Shown: piece after piece, positions 42,758 through 51,469 of the stretch
Position numbering within the stretch: the stretch's first letter is position 1
Layout: each line of letters starts with the position of its first letter
DNA from: Paraburkholderia unamae
GTDB lineage: Bacteria; Pseudomonadota; Gammaproteobacteria; Burkholderiales; Burkholderiaceae
DNA length: 64,000 nucleotides
NCBI RefSeq assembly: GCF_003268775.1
Contig: NZ_QLSU01000008.1
Coordinates: 124,001-188,000, forward strand
Reading direction: 5' to 3'
Made by a program: the position numbers and the translations under genes
The notes under the pieces: model-generated
What the model saw: only the letters and a program-made list of their open reading frames with translations
What the model was told of the DNA's origin: nothing
The model's database searches: none

Positions 42758-44194
42758 GTGTCCGAGATCGCTGCTGCGAAGCGCAATGACAATGCACCGG
42801 GGCCCGCCGATCCGGAAGACCCGTCCATGCTGTTTGCGGGGCGTGGGTCGGTGGCGGCGCGCATCGAGCGCGGCAAGGCGGCACGCGCAAAAGTGCCACG
42901 AGCGAAGCTGGCCGAATTCAGGACCGACGGCCGCGATCCCCTCGCGTTGCTCGACGCGTCCAACGTGGGACGGGTGGCCGAGCTGATACCCATACGCTAC
43001 GGTCGCATGGTTGCGAGTCCCTTCGCGTTCTATCGCGGCGCGGCGCCGCTCATGGCCTATGACCTGTCGAAGCTGCCGCATTCCGGCGTTACCGTGCAAC
43101 TGGGCGGCGATGCCCACCTCGCGAATTTCGGCCTGTTCGCGAGCCCCGAGCGGCGTATGCTTTTTGGACCCAATGACTTCGACGAAACGCTTCCCGGCCC
43201 GTTTGACTGGGACGTGCGCAGGCTGGCCGCGTCGTTCGTGATCGAAGCGCGCGAACGCGGATTCGCCACGCGCGAGCAGCGCGCCGTCGTACGCCGGTTG
43301 TGCGAGACGTTTCGGCAACGCATCTCCGAATTCAGCCGGATGGATACGCTTGACGTCTGGTATTACCAGTTCAGCGCAGCGAGCATGCTGGCGATTGCCG
43401 GTTCGCAGGTGGAAAAGAAAAAAGAAATGGCGGTCATCGCGAAGGCGAGCCAGCAGTCTTCCCGGTCGGTGATGAGCCACGCAACCGAAGTCGTCAACGG
43501 CAAGCTGCGTATCAAGGATATGCCACCGCTCGTGTATCACATCCCTCTGGAGAGCCCGCACGATCATAAGCAGTACGACGCGATGGTCCGGCGCTTCTTC
43601 GCCGACTACCGCCTGACGTTGCCCGACGACAGGCGTGCCCTGTTCGATCGCTATGAACTGGTGGATGTCGCCATTCGTGTTGTCGGCGTGGGATCGGTGG
43701 GCACGCGCTGCTACCAGGCGCTGTTCATGGCCGACGGCGACTGCCCGTTGTTCCTTCAGTTGAAGGAGGCGCGAGCCTCCGTGCTGGAGGGTTACGTGCC
43801 GCCGAGCCGTTTCCCCAATCACGGCCAGCGTGTGGTGAACGGGCAGCGTCTGCTGCAATCCGCCAGCGATATTTTTCTCGGCTGGTCGAAGATGCGGCAC
43901 ACGGGCAGCGACTTTTACGTTCGCCAACTGCGCGACATGAAAGGCGCGTTCGACTTCTCCACATTCGACGTGGAAGATCTCGGTGAATATGCGGTTTCCT
44001 GCGCGCACGCGCTCGCCCACGCGATGGCAAAAGCGGGCGACCCCGCATTGATCTTCGGATATATGGGAAAATCGAGCGCATTCGACGAGGCAATCGTGCA
44101 ATTCGCGCTCGCCTATGCCGAACAGAATGAAGCGGACTGGACGGTTTTAAAGGCAGCGGTCAAATCGGGACGGGTTCAGGTCATTCGTGAATGA
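42758..44194 (+). CDS. DUF2252 family protein
   Basis: The 478-residue protein belongs to DUF2252, a kinase-like fold family. Visible features are RYGRMVASPFAFYRGAA, QLGGDAHLANFGLFASPERRMLFGPNDFDET (DUF2252 signature, with GDAH and NDFDE as likely catalytic positions), LPGPFDWDVRRLAAS, and CPLFLQLKEARASVLE. It starts with GTG after GGGAGG. Function is unknown, though the HxN and DFDE motifs suggest phosphotransfer. It is downstream of a SulP transporter in one unit. Confidence 0.85.
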   Translation: MSEIAAAKRNDNAPGPADPEDPSMLFAGRGSVAARIERGKAARAKVPRAKLAEFRTDGRDPLALLDASNVGRVAELIPIRYGRMVASPFAFYRGAAPLMAYDLSKLPHSGVTVQLGGDAHLANFGLFASPERRMLFGPNDFDETLPGPFDWDVRRLAASFVIEARERGFATREQRAVVRRLCETFRQRISEFSRMDTLDVWYYQFSAASMLAIAGSQVEKKKEMAVIAKASQQSSRSVMSHATEVVNGKLRIKDMPPLVYHIPLESPHDHKQYDAMVRRFFADYRLTLPDDRRALFDRYELVDVAIRVVGVGSVGTRCYQALFMADGDCPLFLQLKEARASVLEGYVPPSRFPNHGQRVVNGQRLLQSASDIFLGWSKMRHTGSDFYVRQLRDMKGAFDFSTFDVEDLGEYAVSCAHALAHAMAKAGDPALIFGYMGKSSAFDEAIVQFALAYAEQNEADWTVLKAAVKSGRVQVIRE

Positions 44195-44368
44195 GGCGGG
44201 AGCGCACAGGTCATGACGCCAAATGCATTCGAACACGGCTAAACGAGATTCAGAGTGATACACCCGCAACCCGAATGTGGTTTTCAACGCGTGGCTTAAC
44301 GAGCGCTCGCCATTGCTCGCTTGCTCGCTCGCTTGCTCTGCGAATTTTGACGAACGGAGGATGCACGC

Positions 44369-44833
44369 ATGCCGCGCCGACTGCACGTAAGCCACCGGAT
44401 CGTCGTCGACGCCCCGGTCGACCAGGCCTTCATGTTTTTCACGCCAGCAGGCGAAGAGTTATGGGTCGACGGCTGGAAGCCGACCTACGTCCACCCAGGC
44501 GATGGCCGCACCGAGGCGGGAATGGTGTTTCTCACGGGTCAGGGCGACGAGCTGACTGTCTGGACGCTGATCGACTTCGAGCGCCACGCGCACCGATCGC
44601 GCTATGTGCGTTCGACCCCGGCCTCACGCACCAGCGTTGTCGAGGTGCGCTGCGCCGCACTCGACGCAGCGCGCACCGCGGTTGAGGTGAGCTACACGCT
44701 CACCGCGCTGAACGCCGTGGGCGAACGGGCGCTCGAAGATTTCGAGGGTGAGCGCTTCGCGGCGATGATCGACGACTGGGCGAACACGATCGCGGCGCGG
44801 CGCGAAATGCTGCTGGCAGCTTCAATCCGCTGA
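44369..44833 (+). CDS. SRPBCC (START-like) domain protein
   Basis: The 154-residue protein has the beginning RIVVDAPVDQAFMFFTPAGEELWVDGW and the final long helix AMIDDWANTIAARREMLL of the SRPBCC hydrophobic-pocket fold. Such proteins bind or modify hydrophobic ligands. CGGAGG is eight bases before the ATG. It stands alone, 175 bases after DUF2252 and convergent with the LysR gene. The preceding spacer contains a short TTGCTCGC tandem repeat near 44317-44338. No ligand can be predicted. Confidence 0.75.
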   Translation: MPRRLHVSHRIVVDAPVDQAFMFFTPAGEELWVDGWKPTYVHPGDGRTEAGMVFLTGQGDELTVWTLIDFERHAHRSRYVRSTPASRTSVVEVRCAALDAARTAVEVSYTLTALNAVGERALEDFEGERFAAMIDDWANTIAARREMLLAASIR

Positions 44834-44859
44834 CTGCGCAGTCGGCCACAAAGAAGCCA

Positions 44860-45831
44860 CTAGCCACGTCGCTTCGCTGCACGTTTGCGCAGCGGCGGCT
44901 GCGCCGCGCGAAGCTCGGACGGATCGAGAAAGAAATTCCGGTTGCCGGCCATGCGCTCGACCATGAAGTCGATGAACGTCTTCACGCGCAGCGATTGTTC
45001 GGTTCGATGCTTGTAGTAGATATAAATCGTGCCGTATTCGGTGATGTGCTCCGTCAAAAGCGGAATGAGTCGCCCGCTTCGGATATGCGCCGTGGCATTG
45101 AAGCTCCCCAGTTGCCCGATGCCGAGGCCCGAAAGCACGGCCTGCGTTTCGAGTTCCGTATCGTTCACGCAGATGGCGGGAGGCACGTCGCGATAAACGA
45201 TCTCATCGCCGATGCGGAACTGCCACTGCGCGAGCTTGCCCGTGTTGGCGCGGCGGTACCCGGTGCAGCGATGCTGCGCGAGTTCTTCGATGGTCCGCGG
45301 CGCGCCGTTGCGCTCGATATAGTCCGGCGAGGCGCACACGATCAGTTGAATCGGCACCAGCCTGCGGGCGATCGAGCCACCCGAAGGCGGCGGTCCGCCG
45401 CGAAATCCCACGTCGGAGCGGTCTGTCACGAGATCCGTGAATTGATCGTCGAATTGCACTTCGAGCTGCACGTTCTGATAGCGCTTCTGGAATTCCTCGA
45501 AGTACGGCCAGAGGACCGGGAGCCCGAATGCCCGCGGCGCACTCACGCGCAACATGCCGGCCACGTCCTCTTTCGAGCGCCGGGCCTCGTCGAGCGCGGA
45601 AGAGAGGGTGGCGAGCGCCGGCTCCACGTTGTCGAGCAGCCGCTGGCCCTCCTCGGTCAGGCTCAGCTTGCGCGTGGTCCGGTGAAAGAGCCGCACGCCC
45701 AGTTCCTTCTCCAGTTGCATCACCGCGTGGCTCGCGGCCTGGGGCGAGATGCCCTGATCGATTGCCGCCCCACGCAGGCTGCCGAGCGCCGCGGCACGGA
45801 CGAAAATGGTGATCGCACGAATTCCGTTCAT
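44860..45831 (-). CDS. LysR family transcriptional regulator
   Basis: The 323-residue protein has a LysR helix-turn-helix (GSLRGAAIDQGISPQAASHAV) and the effector domain (LRVSAPRAFGLPVLWPYFEEF, DVGFRGG, LGIGQLGSFNA), with a basic tail KRAAKRRG. ATG 45831 fits the family start; a TTG 21 bases upstream is possible. The gene is divergent from the SDR at 45950, and the 118-base region between them probably contains both promoters. It belongs to the group that controls adjacent dehydrogenase genes in Burkholderia. The inducer is unknown. Confidence 0.88.
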   Translation of the reverse strand: MNGIRAITIFVRAAALGSLRGAAIDQGISPQAASHAVMQLEKELGVRLFHRTTRKLSLTEEGQRLLDNVEPALATLSSALDEARRSKEDVAGMLRVSAPRAFGLPVLWPYFEEFQKRYQNVQLEVQFDDQFTDLVTDRSDVGFRGGPPPSGGSIARRLVPIQLIVCASPDYIERNGAPRTIEELAQHRCTGYRRANTGKLAQWQFRIGDEIVYRDVPPAICVNDTELETQAVLSGLGIGQLGSFNATAHIRSGRLIPLLTEHITEYGTIYIYYKHRTEQSLRVKTFIDFMVERMAGNRNFFLDPSELRAAQPPLRKRAAKRRG

Positions 45832-45949
45832 CTCCAGGGCCCCGATTCGCAAACGGAGGTTGATTATCCCTCCAGTAATATACGGCTAGTTTGTGTCAAT
45901 CGCCGCGACTACCATGACTTCACCTCATCACACACGTAGGAGAGACATG

Positions 45950-46807
45950 ATGGCTAACGTTCAACAAGGTGGCTTCAAGCGCGTATGGTTCATCACTGGC
46001 GCATCGCGGGGGATTGGCGCATTGATTGCCGAAGCGGCGCTTGCGGACGGCAACGCGGTCGTGGCCGCCGGACGCAATGTCCCCGCTATCGTCGAGCGGC
46101 TCGGAGAGTCGGCGGCGTTGCTGCCGGTCGCGCTGGACGTGACAAACGAAGCCCAGGCGAAGGCGGCCGTGCAACTGGCGGTTGAAAAATTCGGCCGCGT
46201 CGACGTGCTGGTCAACAACGCCGGCTTTGGTCTGCTGGGCGCCGTGGAAGAATCCGCCGACAAGGACGTCCGCCGCATGTACGACACGAATGTATTCGGT
46301 CTGCTTAACGTCACGCGTGCCGTGCTGCCGACGATGCGTGCGAACCGCTCGGGCCACGTGATCAATATTTCGTCGGTTGGCGGTTATCGGGCCGCGGCGG
46401 GTTTCGGCGCGTACTCGTCGACGAAGTTCGCGGTCGAAGGCATTACGGAAGCGTTGCACGCCGAATTGAAACCGCTGGGCGTTCACGCGACCGTTGTCGA
46501 GCCGGGGTATTTTCGCACGGACTTTCTGGATGCTTCCTCGCTCGTCGTTGCGCCCGACGTGATTGCCGACTACGACGAAACCTCGGGTGCGGTGCGCCGC
46601 AAGGCCGTGCAAATGAATCACAACCAGCCCGGCGACCCGACGAAGCTTGCGGCCGCGCTGATCACGCTCGTCGACGCGCCGAACCCGCCGCTGCGCCTCC
46701 CGCTTGGCACGGACACGCTAGCTGCCATCGAAGCGAAAAACGCTTATGTGACGCAGGAAATGCAAACGTGGAAGGCGCTGTCGGCATCGACCGACTTCGC
46801 CGCTTGA
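45950..46807 (+). CDS. SDR family oxidoreductase
   Basis: The 285-residue protein has the cofactor motif TGASRGIG (17-24), NNAG, and the catalytic ISS...YSSTK set, with a longer C-terminal part than classical SDRs that holds a substrate lid. AGGAGA precedes the second of two ATGs at good spacing, so 45950 is preferred. It is divergent from a LysR-type regulator, which probably controls it. A TGAGGGCG/CGCCCTCA hairpin at 46825-46848 follows the stop. The substrate is not known. Confidence 0.88.
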   Translation: MANVQQGGFKRVWFITGASRGIGALIAEAALADGNAVVAAGRNVPAIVERLGESAALLPVALDVTNEAQAKAAVQLAVEKFGRVDVLVNNAGFGLLGAVEESADKDVRRMYDTNVFGLLNVTRAVLPTMRANRSGHVINISSVGGYRAAAGFGAYSSTKFAVEGITEALHAELKPLGVHATVVEPGYFRTDFLDASSLVVAPDVIADYDETSGAVRRKAVQMNHNQPGDPTKLAAALITLVDAPNPPLRLPLGTDTLAAIEAKNAYVTQEMQTWKALSASTDFAA

Positions 46808-46824
46808 GGTTACCTGATGGTGCC

Positions 46825-46848
46825 TGAGGGCGCCAAGGCACGCCCTCA
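46825..46848 (+). terminator. Hairpin after SDR gene
   Basis: Eight-base-pair perfect stem TGAGGGCG / CGCCCTCA with an eight-base loop, 18 bases after the SDR stop and before the convergent FabF-like stop. There is no U run, so it may serve as a weak bidirectional terminator. Confidence 0.45.
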
Positions 46849-46874
46849 AGCGCCCCTTCAACACGCATTCACGA

Positions 46875-48143
46875 TCAAAGTCGACGGAATACCAGACTGG
46901 CATTGACGCCCCCAAAGCCGAAGCCATTGGAGATCGCGTATTCCGTCGATATGTTTCGTGCCGTTGCACCGACAATGTCGATGCCTTCCGCTGCCGGGTC
47001 AGGCTGCGTCAAATTGAGCGTGGGCGGCGCAAGCTGGTCTCGCAACGCAAGCACGGTGAAAATGGCCTCCACGCCGCCAGCCGCGCCAAGCAAATGGCCA
47101 GTCGATGACTTGGTGGCGGATACGGCGGGGCCTCGACCTGTTCCAAATACCGCCTTGATGGCCGCCAGCTCACTGATGTCGCCTACGGGCGTGGACGTTG
47201 CATGAGCGTTCAAATGCCCGATCAGGCCGGGTTCGAGATTCGCCTGCCGGATCGCCAGTTCCATCGCGCGCCTTCCGCCGGCACCGTCTTCGGGCGGGGA
47301 TGTCATATGGTGTGCATCGGCGCTCGTGCCATAACCGAGCACTTCCGCAATCGGCGTGGCGCCTCGCCGCAATGCGTGCTCCAGGTCTTCGATGACGAGC
47401 ATGCCGGCGCCCTCTCCCATCACAAAGCCGTCGCGTCCGCTATCGAACGGGCGGGACGCTTGTGCGGGATGGTCGTTGAAGCCTGTGGACAGGGTTCTTG
47501 CGGCGGCAAACGCCCCAAAGCTCACTCGATCGATGCAGGCTTCGGCTCCGCCGCACACGGCAATATCGGCTTCGCCGGCGCGGATCAGGCGCGCGGCGTC
47601 GCCAATGGCCTGAGCGCTGGCGGCACAGGCGGTGACCGGCGCACCCAGGGGACCACGAAAGCCGTGGCGAATGGATACGTGGCCGGCTGCCATATTGGCC
47701 AGGAAACTGGGAACGGTGAATGGAGAAAGCCGCCGAGGTCCGCGATTATCAGTGGTCCTTACGGCTTCGACGATCGCACCGAATCCGCCTACGCCGGAAG
47801 CCACGATCGTTGCCGTTCTTTGACGAGCGCTTTCCGTTTCAGGGTGCCAGCCGGATTGATTCAAAGCGTCTTGCGCCGCGCTCAGCGCAAACAGACTGAA
47901 GCGGTCCATCTTCTTCTGGTCCTTGGGCTCGACCGCGAGAGCGGGATCGAATCCCCACGGGCAGTCCGGCGTCAAGATGGGCACGACGCCGCCGACCTTC
48001 GATGCAATCCCTTCCGTGACCTCGTCAGGCAAACCCGCCAGGCCTGAATAACCGTTCAAGAGCCGGCTCCATACGGATTCGACCTCACAACCCAACGGCG
48101 ACACTATCCCCATGCCAGTCACGACAATGCGTCTCGTACTCAA
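46875..48143 (-). CDS. Beta-ketoacyl-ACP synthase II-like enzyme (FabF family)
   Basis: The 422-residue condensing enzyme starts RRIVVTGMGIVSPLG and has the active-site triad C173 (TACAASAQA), H314 (NAHATSTPVGD) and H350 (KSSTGHLLGAAGG), with K345. It carries out Claisen condensation of malonyl-ACP with an acyl chain. The start is TTG 48143, six bases after GGGAG; upstream in-frame ATG gives an unconserved tail. It is not in a fatty acid synthesis cluster; its only neighbour is a divergent AraC regulator. A specialised or inducible role is likely, such as adjusting membrane lipid or making a secondary product. Confidence 0.88.
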   Translation of the reverse strand: MSTRRIVVTGMGIVSPLGCEVESVWSRLLNGYSGLAGLPDEVTEGIASKVGGVVPILTPDCPWGFDPALAVEPKDQKKMDRFSLFALSAAQDALNQSGWHPETESARQRTATIVASGVGGFGAIVEAVRTTDNRGPRRLSPFTVPSFLANMAAGHVSIRHGFRGPLGAPVTACAASAQAIGDAARLIRAGEADIAVCGGAEACIDRVSFGAFAAARTLSTGFNDHPAQASRPFDSGRDGFVMGEGAGMLVIEDLEHALRRGATPIAEVLGYGTSADAHHMTSPPEDGAGGRRAMELAIRQANLEPGLIGHLNAHATSTPVGDISELAAIKAVFGTGRGPAVSATKSSTGHLLGAAGGVEAIFTVLALRDQLAPPTLNLTQPDPAAEGIDIVGATARNISTEYAISNGFGFGGVNASLVFRRL

Positions 48144-48182
48144 ACCATGCTCCCTTCCGATTGACGAACATATGCCGCCACG

Positions 48183-48288
48183 AATTGGCACAACGCGCCA
48201 AGTGGCAACGATCACAAGCTTCAAGCACCGCGGAAATTACTGGCCAGTATAGGCAGGTGGGCCGTGGGAAATTGACACATCGCGCCAA
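48183..48288. promoter_or_regulatory. Direct-repeat operator pair between fabF-like and araC-type genes
   Basis: AATTGGCACAACGCGCCAA (48183-48201) and AATTGACACATCGCGCCAA (48270-48288) agree at 17 of 19 positions and are 87 bases apart. Each contains a TTGGC-N7-GCCAA-type dyad. They flank the divergent start region and are probable sites for the AraC-type regulator. Confidence 0.6.
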
Positions 48289-48321
48289 TCAATGTGCAAA
48301 GTGCGCCATAATGAACGCACC

Positions 48322-49353
48322 ATGAACCGGACCTCGCAAAGCCCTCTCACGCTTTCCGCTCACTTCCTGCACGGGATGTTGCGCGTCATTCGCAGCCGTC
48401 ACGGGGAGGACGCGGCGGCGCAGGCGCTCGCAAGCGCCGCCATCCCCCAGTCCCTGCTCCATCAGCCCGACGCGCGCATGACACGCGAGCAATATGTCGC
48501 GCTGTACAGGACGGTCGCGGCGACACTCGATGACGAGATGCTGGGTCTATGGTCCCGGCCGATCCGGGGTGGCACATTAAAGTACCTCATGCTCAGCCTG
48601 CTCGACGCGCCCACCGTGCTGGTGGCGTTCAATCGTTTCGTGCGCTTCTGGAATTTGCTGCTGGATGACTACCGGCTACAGATTTCAACGAAGCATGATC
48701 TGGTGCGGCTCGCGCTAGTGGAAAGAACGTCCGGCACGCAGGTCACGCCACTTGGACATGAGTTGATGATGAAGCTGGTTCACGGCATCGCATCCTGGCT
48801 GCTTGGCAGGGAGCTCGTCCTGCACCGGGTCGAGTTCGACTTCGCCAAACCGAGACACGCGGGGGACTATGCGTTCCTGTACCCAGGCGCCGTGCATTTC
48901 GATTCAGGAATGACGAGCATTTATTTCCTGTACCAGGATTGTGCGGAACTGTTCAACCGCGAGAAGCACGAGCTATGGGAATTCCTGAAGCGCGCGCCTG
49001 GAGACTGGACATTCACCGCGTTGCATCACGGTTCCATCGTGGCGAAAACGCGCGAGTATCTTGAACAGAATATGACGCAGCCGGTAACCATTCAGGATCT
49101 CGCGCAGGCGTTACATACGTCGGTGCGCACGCTCAATCGCAGATACGCAGAGGAAGGAACGCATTTTCAGCTAGTGAAAGACGGACTGCGAAGGGATATC
49201 GCCATCCATCGGCTGACCAATTCGAACACGAGCGTGGCCGTGCTGGCGTTTGATCTCGGCTTTTCCGATGCCACCGGCTTTTGCCGCGCATTCAAGCACT
49301 GGACCGGCAGTAGTCCTACTGACTATCGCAAGGGCAGCCGTCAGGGTGAGTGA
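48322..49353 (+). CDS. AraC family transcriptional regulator (OruR-type)
   Basis: The 343-residue protein has an N-terminal arabinose-binding-like domain of the OruR/ToxR group (LLDAPTVLVAFNRFVRFWNLL) and a C-terminal AraC DNA-binding domain (TIQDLAQALHTSVRTLNRRYAEEG; VAVLAFDLGFSDATGFCRAFKHWTG). ATG 48322 starts the conserved part; a frame-open ATG at 48292 lies inside the probable operator region. It is divergent from the FabF-like gene and probably activates or represses it through the repeats at 48183 and 48270. The effector is unknown. Confidence 0.88.
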   Translation: MNRTSQSPLTLSAHFLHGMLRVIRSRHGEDAAAQALASAAIPQSLLHQPDARMTREQYVALYRTVAATLDDEMLGLWSRPIRGGTLKYLMLSLLDAPTVLVAFNRFVRFWNLLLDDYRLQISTKHDLVRLALVERTSGTQVTPLGHELMMKLVHGIASWLLGRELVLHRVEFDFAKPRHAGDYAFLYPGAVHFDSGMTSIYFLYQDCAELFNREKHELWEFLKRAPGDWTFTALHHGSIVAKTREYLEQNMTQPVTIQDLAQALHTSVRTLNRRYAEEGTHFQLVKDGLRRDIAIHRLTNSNTSVAVLAFDLGFSDATGFCRAFKHWTGSSPTDYRKGSRQGE

Positions 49354-49388
49354 CGAGACGATGTCCGCGTCGGATGGGCTTCACCATC

Positions 49389-51107
49389 CTATGCAGTCGT
49401 GGAAAGTCCCGTTCTCTGCTGCCTGAGCATGATCAGTTCGTCCCGATTGCTCGAGAATAAAAATACCGCATTCGCCGCCCGTTCGATATATTCGCTGACG
49501 ACGCTGAAATTAAGGCCCGGCACATACCAGAAGCGCCACTCCAGGCGAACAAAGGTTCGGTGCAAACGCGTGCGGATTCCCCGGCCTTCGACACGAAACG
49601 CCAGAAAGTCTACGTCGCCGGCACGGACGATCTCGCGCGCCACGACCTTCAGATCGAGTTCGGTGGCCCATTGGCCGTTGACGTCCGCAAAGGCCGCTTG
49701 CCACTTCTTGCCAATCTGGAATTCCGCTGGAACCAGTTGTTTCGGGACAGTGCTCGCCCCACGGGGCGTCGCTCGCGGATTGCCCATGGCGTCGTACACC
49801 CACTTGCCTCCGTTGGCCTCAATTCGATCGGCGTCCAGATCGACTTTGGTGATCCGGATGCTGTAGCGGGTCTTTTCCCGCCCACCAATGATATCGATCA
49901 CCCTGAACGTGGCTTCGTCGCCGACCGAAAACACGCGTCCCAAAGGATAAACGCCGGCCGAGTATGGATTATCCGACGGTCGCGCGAGTTGCGGAGGCGG
50001 AGCGCCCGGCGCCACCACGATCGCGGGCGGTTCGACCCGCGCCTGCGCCGGCGGCTGCGAGGCGACCGGTGCAGACGCAACGATCGCTACCGGCACGCCG
50101 GTTTGCGCCGCAGCCGGTGCGCTTGCAACGCTTGTGCGCCCCGCTACGGGCGGGCTTGCCTGCGTGGCGAGCAGGCGGGTGAGCCGGTCCTGCGCGATCT
50201 CGGCAAAGCGGCCATTGGGAAAAGTGCGCAAATAGGCGATCCAGTCCTGCGGGTTGCGCGACGACTTGATGCGCTCCCAGTAGTCCAGATCCTCCTTGAC
50301 GGCATTCTCGAGGTCCGCGTCGCTGAGCGGCTTGCGTCCGTCGTCGAAGAGATAGACCGCTCGTTCAAGCGAGGTCGACTCCCAGGGAATCTGCATGCCG
50401 CTGGATTCCAGCCTCACGTTGAGACGCACACGCTTCAAGGCATCCTCGAGCTGCGCGTCGCGGCGTGACAGTTCGCGGACCAGATTCTGCACGTAAGGGC
50501 CGTTCGCCCCCCGGCCGTCGAAGGCCACCTTCCCCGGCGCGGTCGAGTAGGCAAGCAGGCTTCCAACCGGCGCGTCGACCTGACTGAGACCCGCTTGCGC
50601 GGGTTGGTAGGTGCCACCGAATGGATCGTTGCGGCACGCATCGAGAAAGACGATATGGGTCTTGTCTTTCGTGTCGGCGAACTTGCCGAGCAGGAGACCC
50701 AGATCCAGGCATCTGGCCTTCAGTTGATCCGCAGTGCCCACCTGGGCATCGACAGGCAACAGGTAATTGCGCCAATCGAGCTGGACGCCGTGACCCGCGT
50801 AGTAGAACACCGCGAGCCTGGTGCTTGCGTGCTGGACTGTCTCGCCAAACCGGTCGACCGCTTCCCTGAATGCATCGAGTTTCACGTCCTGCTGGAAATC
50901 CACGCTGAAATTGGCGGCCGCGAAGAGTTCGCTCATCGCGCGCGCATCGTTGACCGGATTGCGCAGTGCCATACGGGCATAGGCACTGTTGCCAACGACC
51001 AGGCAGACCTTCGATGCGTCGTTCACCGTTGCGGCGCCGCTCGCACCGCAGCAGAGGGCGGCCGGCAGCCCGGGCAGGGTTCTCACAAAGTCCCGGCGAG
51101 TGAACAT
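49389..51107 (-). CDS. Tat-exported caspase-like (peptidase C14) protein
   Basis: The 572-residue protein starts MFTRRDFVRTLPGLPAAL, a Tat-type signal with a double arginine, followed by a caspase fold at about residues 32-250. The catalytic pair is H106 (YYAGHGVQ) and C158 (LDACRNDPF). A helical linker with a tetratricopeptide-like feel (FPNGRFAEIAQDRL), an Ala/Pro-rich stretch (about 318-385) and a beta-rich C-terminal domain follow. Caspase-like proteins with such layouts are widespread but seldom studied; exported forms probably act in the periplasm. ATG 51107 has AAGGAG eight bases upstream. It is a single-gene unit; a five-copy ten-base repeat lies upstream. Confidence 0.85.
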   Translation of the reverse strand: MFTRRDFVRTLPGLPAALCCGASGAATVNDASKVCLVVGNSAYARMALRNPVNDARAMSELFAAANFSVDFQQDVKLDAFREAVDRFGETVQHASTRLAVFYYAGHGVQLDWRNYLLPVDAQVGTADQLKARCLDLGLLLGKFADTKDKTHIVFLDACRNDPFGGTYQPAQAGLSQVDAPVGSLLAYSTAPGKVAFDGRGANGPYVQNLVRELSRRDAQLEDALKRVRLNVRLESSGMQIPWESTSLERAVYLFDDGRKPLSDADLENAVKEDLDYWERIKSSRNPQDWIAYLRTFPNGRFAEIAQDRLTRLLATQASPPVAGRTSVASAPAAAQTGVPVAIVASAPVASQPPAQARVEPPAIVVAPGAPPPQLARPSDNPYSAGVYPLGRVFSVGDEATFRVIDIIGGREKTRYSIRITKVDLDADRIEANGGKWVYDAMGNPRATPRGASTVPKQLVPAEFQIGKKWQAAFADVNGQWATELDLKVVAREIVRAGDVDFLAFRVEGRGIRTRLHRTFVRLEWRFWYVPGLNFSVVSEYIERAANAVFLFSSNRDELIMLRQQRTGLSTTA

Positions 51108-51170
51108 GGCCGACACTCCTTGTTTTTACAAGCTCGCGGGCATGGTGTGCGCTCGTCACGACATGCATCG

Positions 51171-51220
51171 CGCTTCGTCCCGCTTAGTGGCGCTTCGTAC
51201 CGCTTTGTACCGCTTCGCGC
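51171..51220. repeat. Five ten-base tandem repeats upstream of caspase-like gene
   Basis: Five adjacent ten-base units, all starting CGCTT: CGCTTCGTCC, CGCTTAGTGG, CGCTTCGTAC, CGCTTTGTAC and CGCTTCGCGC. One unit per helix turn would place the same face toward a bound protein. They start 64 bases before the gene start (minus strand). Confidence 0.6.
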
Positions 51221-51469
51221 CGGGCGTATTGGTCAGAGGTATATCGTTTCGCAACGTTCAAAGCGCTTGACGACGTAACCGGCGATCGCACTGCAAACAC
51301 GGGAATTGATTACACGATAGAAGCGGTCCCGCCAACACACAAGTTCCGGTTGGACGTGCTCTCGTCCGCACACGGACAACGCTCGGGTAACGGCTTCGGC
51401 CGAGACGATGCGCACCTTCAGGCGCGTGGACAAGCGCCGGGAATATCCAGCGCCTGCGTGCGGACATGT
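51221..51469. other. Intergenic region between caspase-like and RND genes
   Basis: Together with the repeat array this makes about 360 bases without a convincing gene. A 66-codon open frame (51433 to 51233, minus strand, TTG start) has no ribosome site and is not called. No terminator with a clear U tract is seen after the RND gene stop. Confidence 0.5.

Noticed and set aside
44310..44340. TTGCTCGC short tandem repeat before the SRPBCC gene
   Set aside because: Only about three imperfect units with no symmetry; could be chance. Mentioned in the gene entry only.
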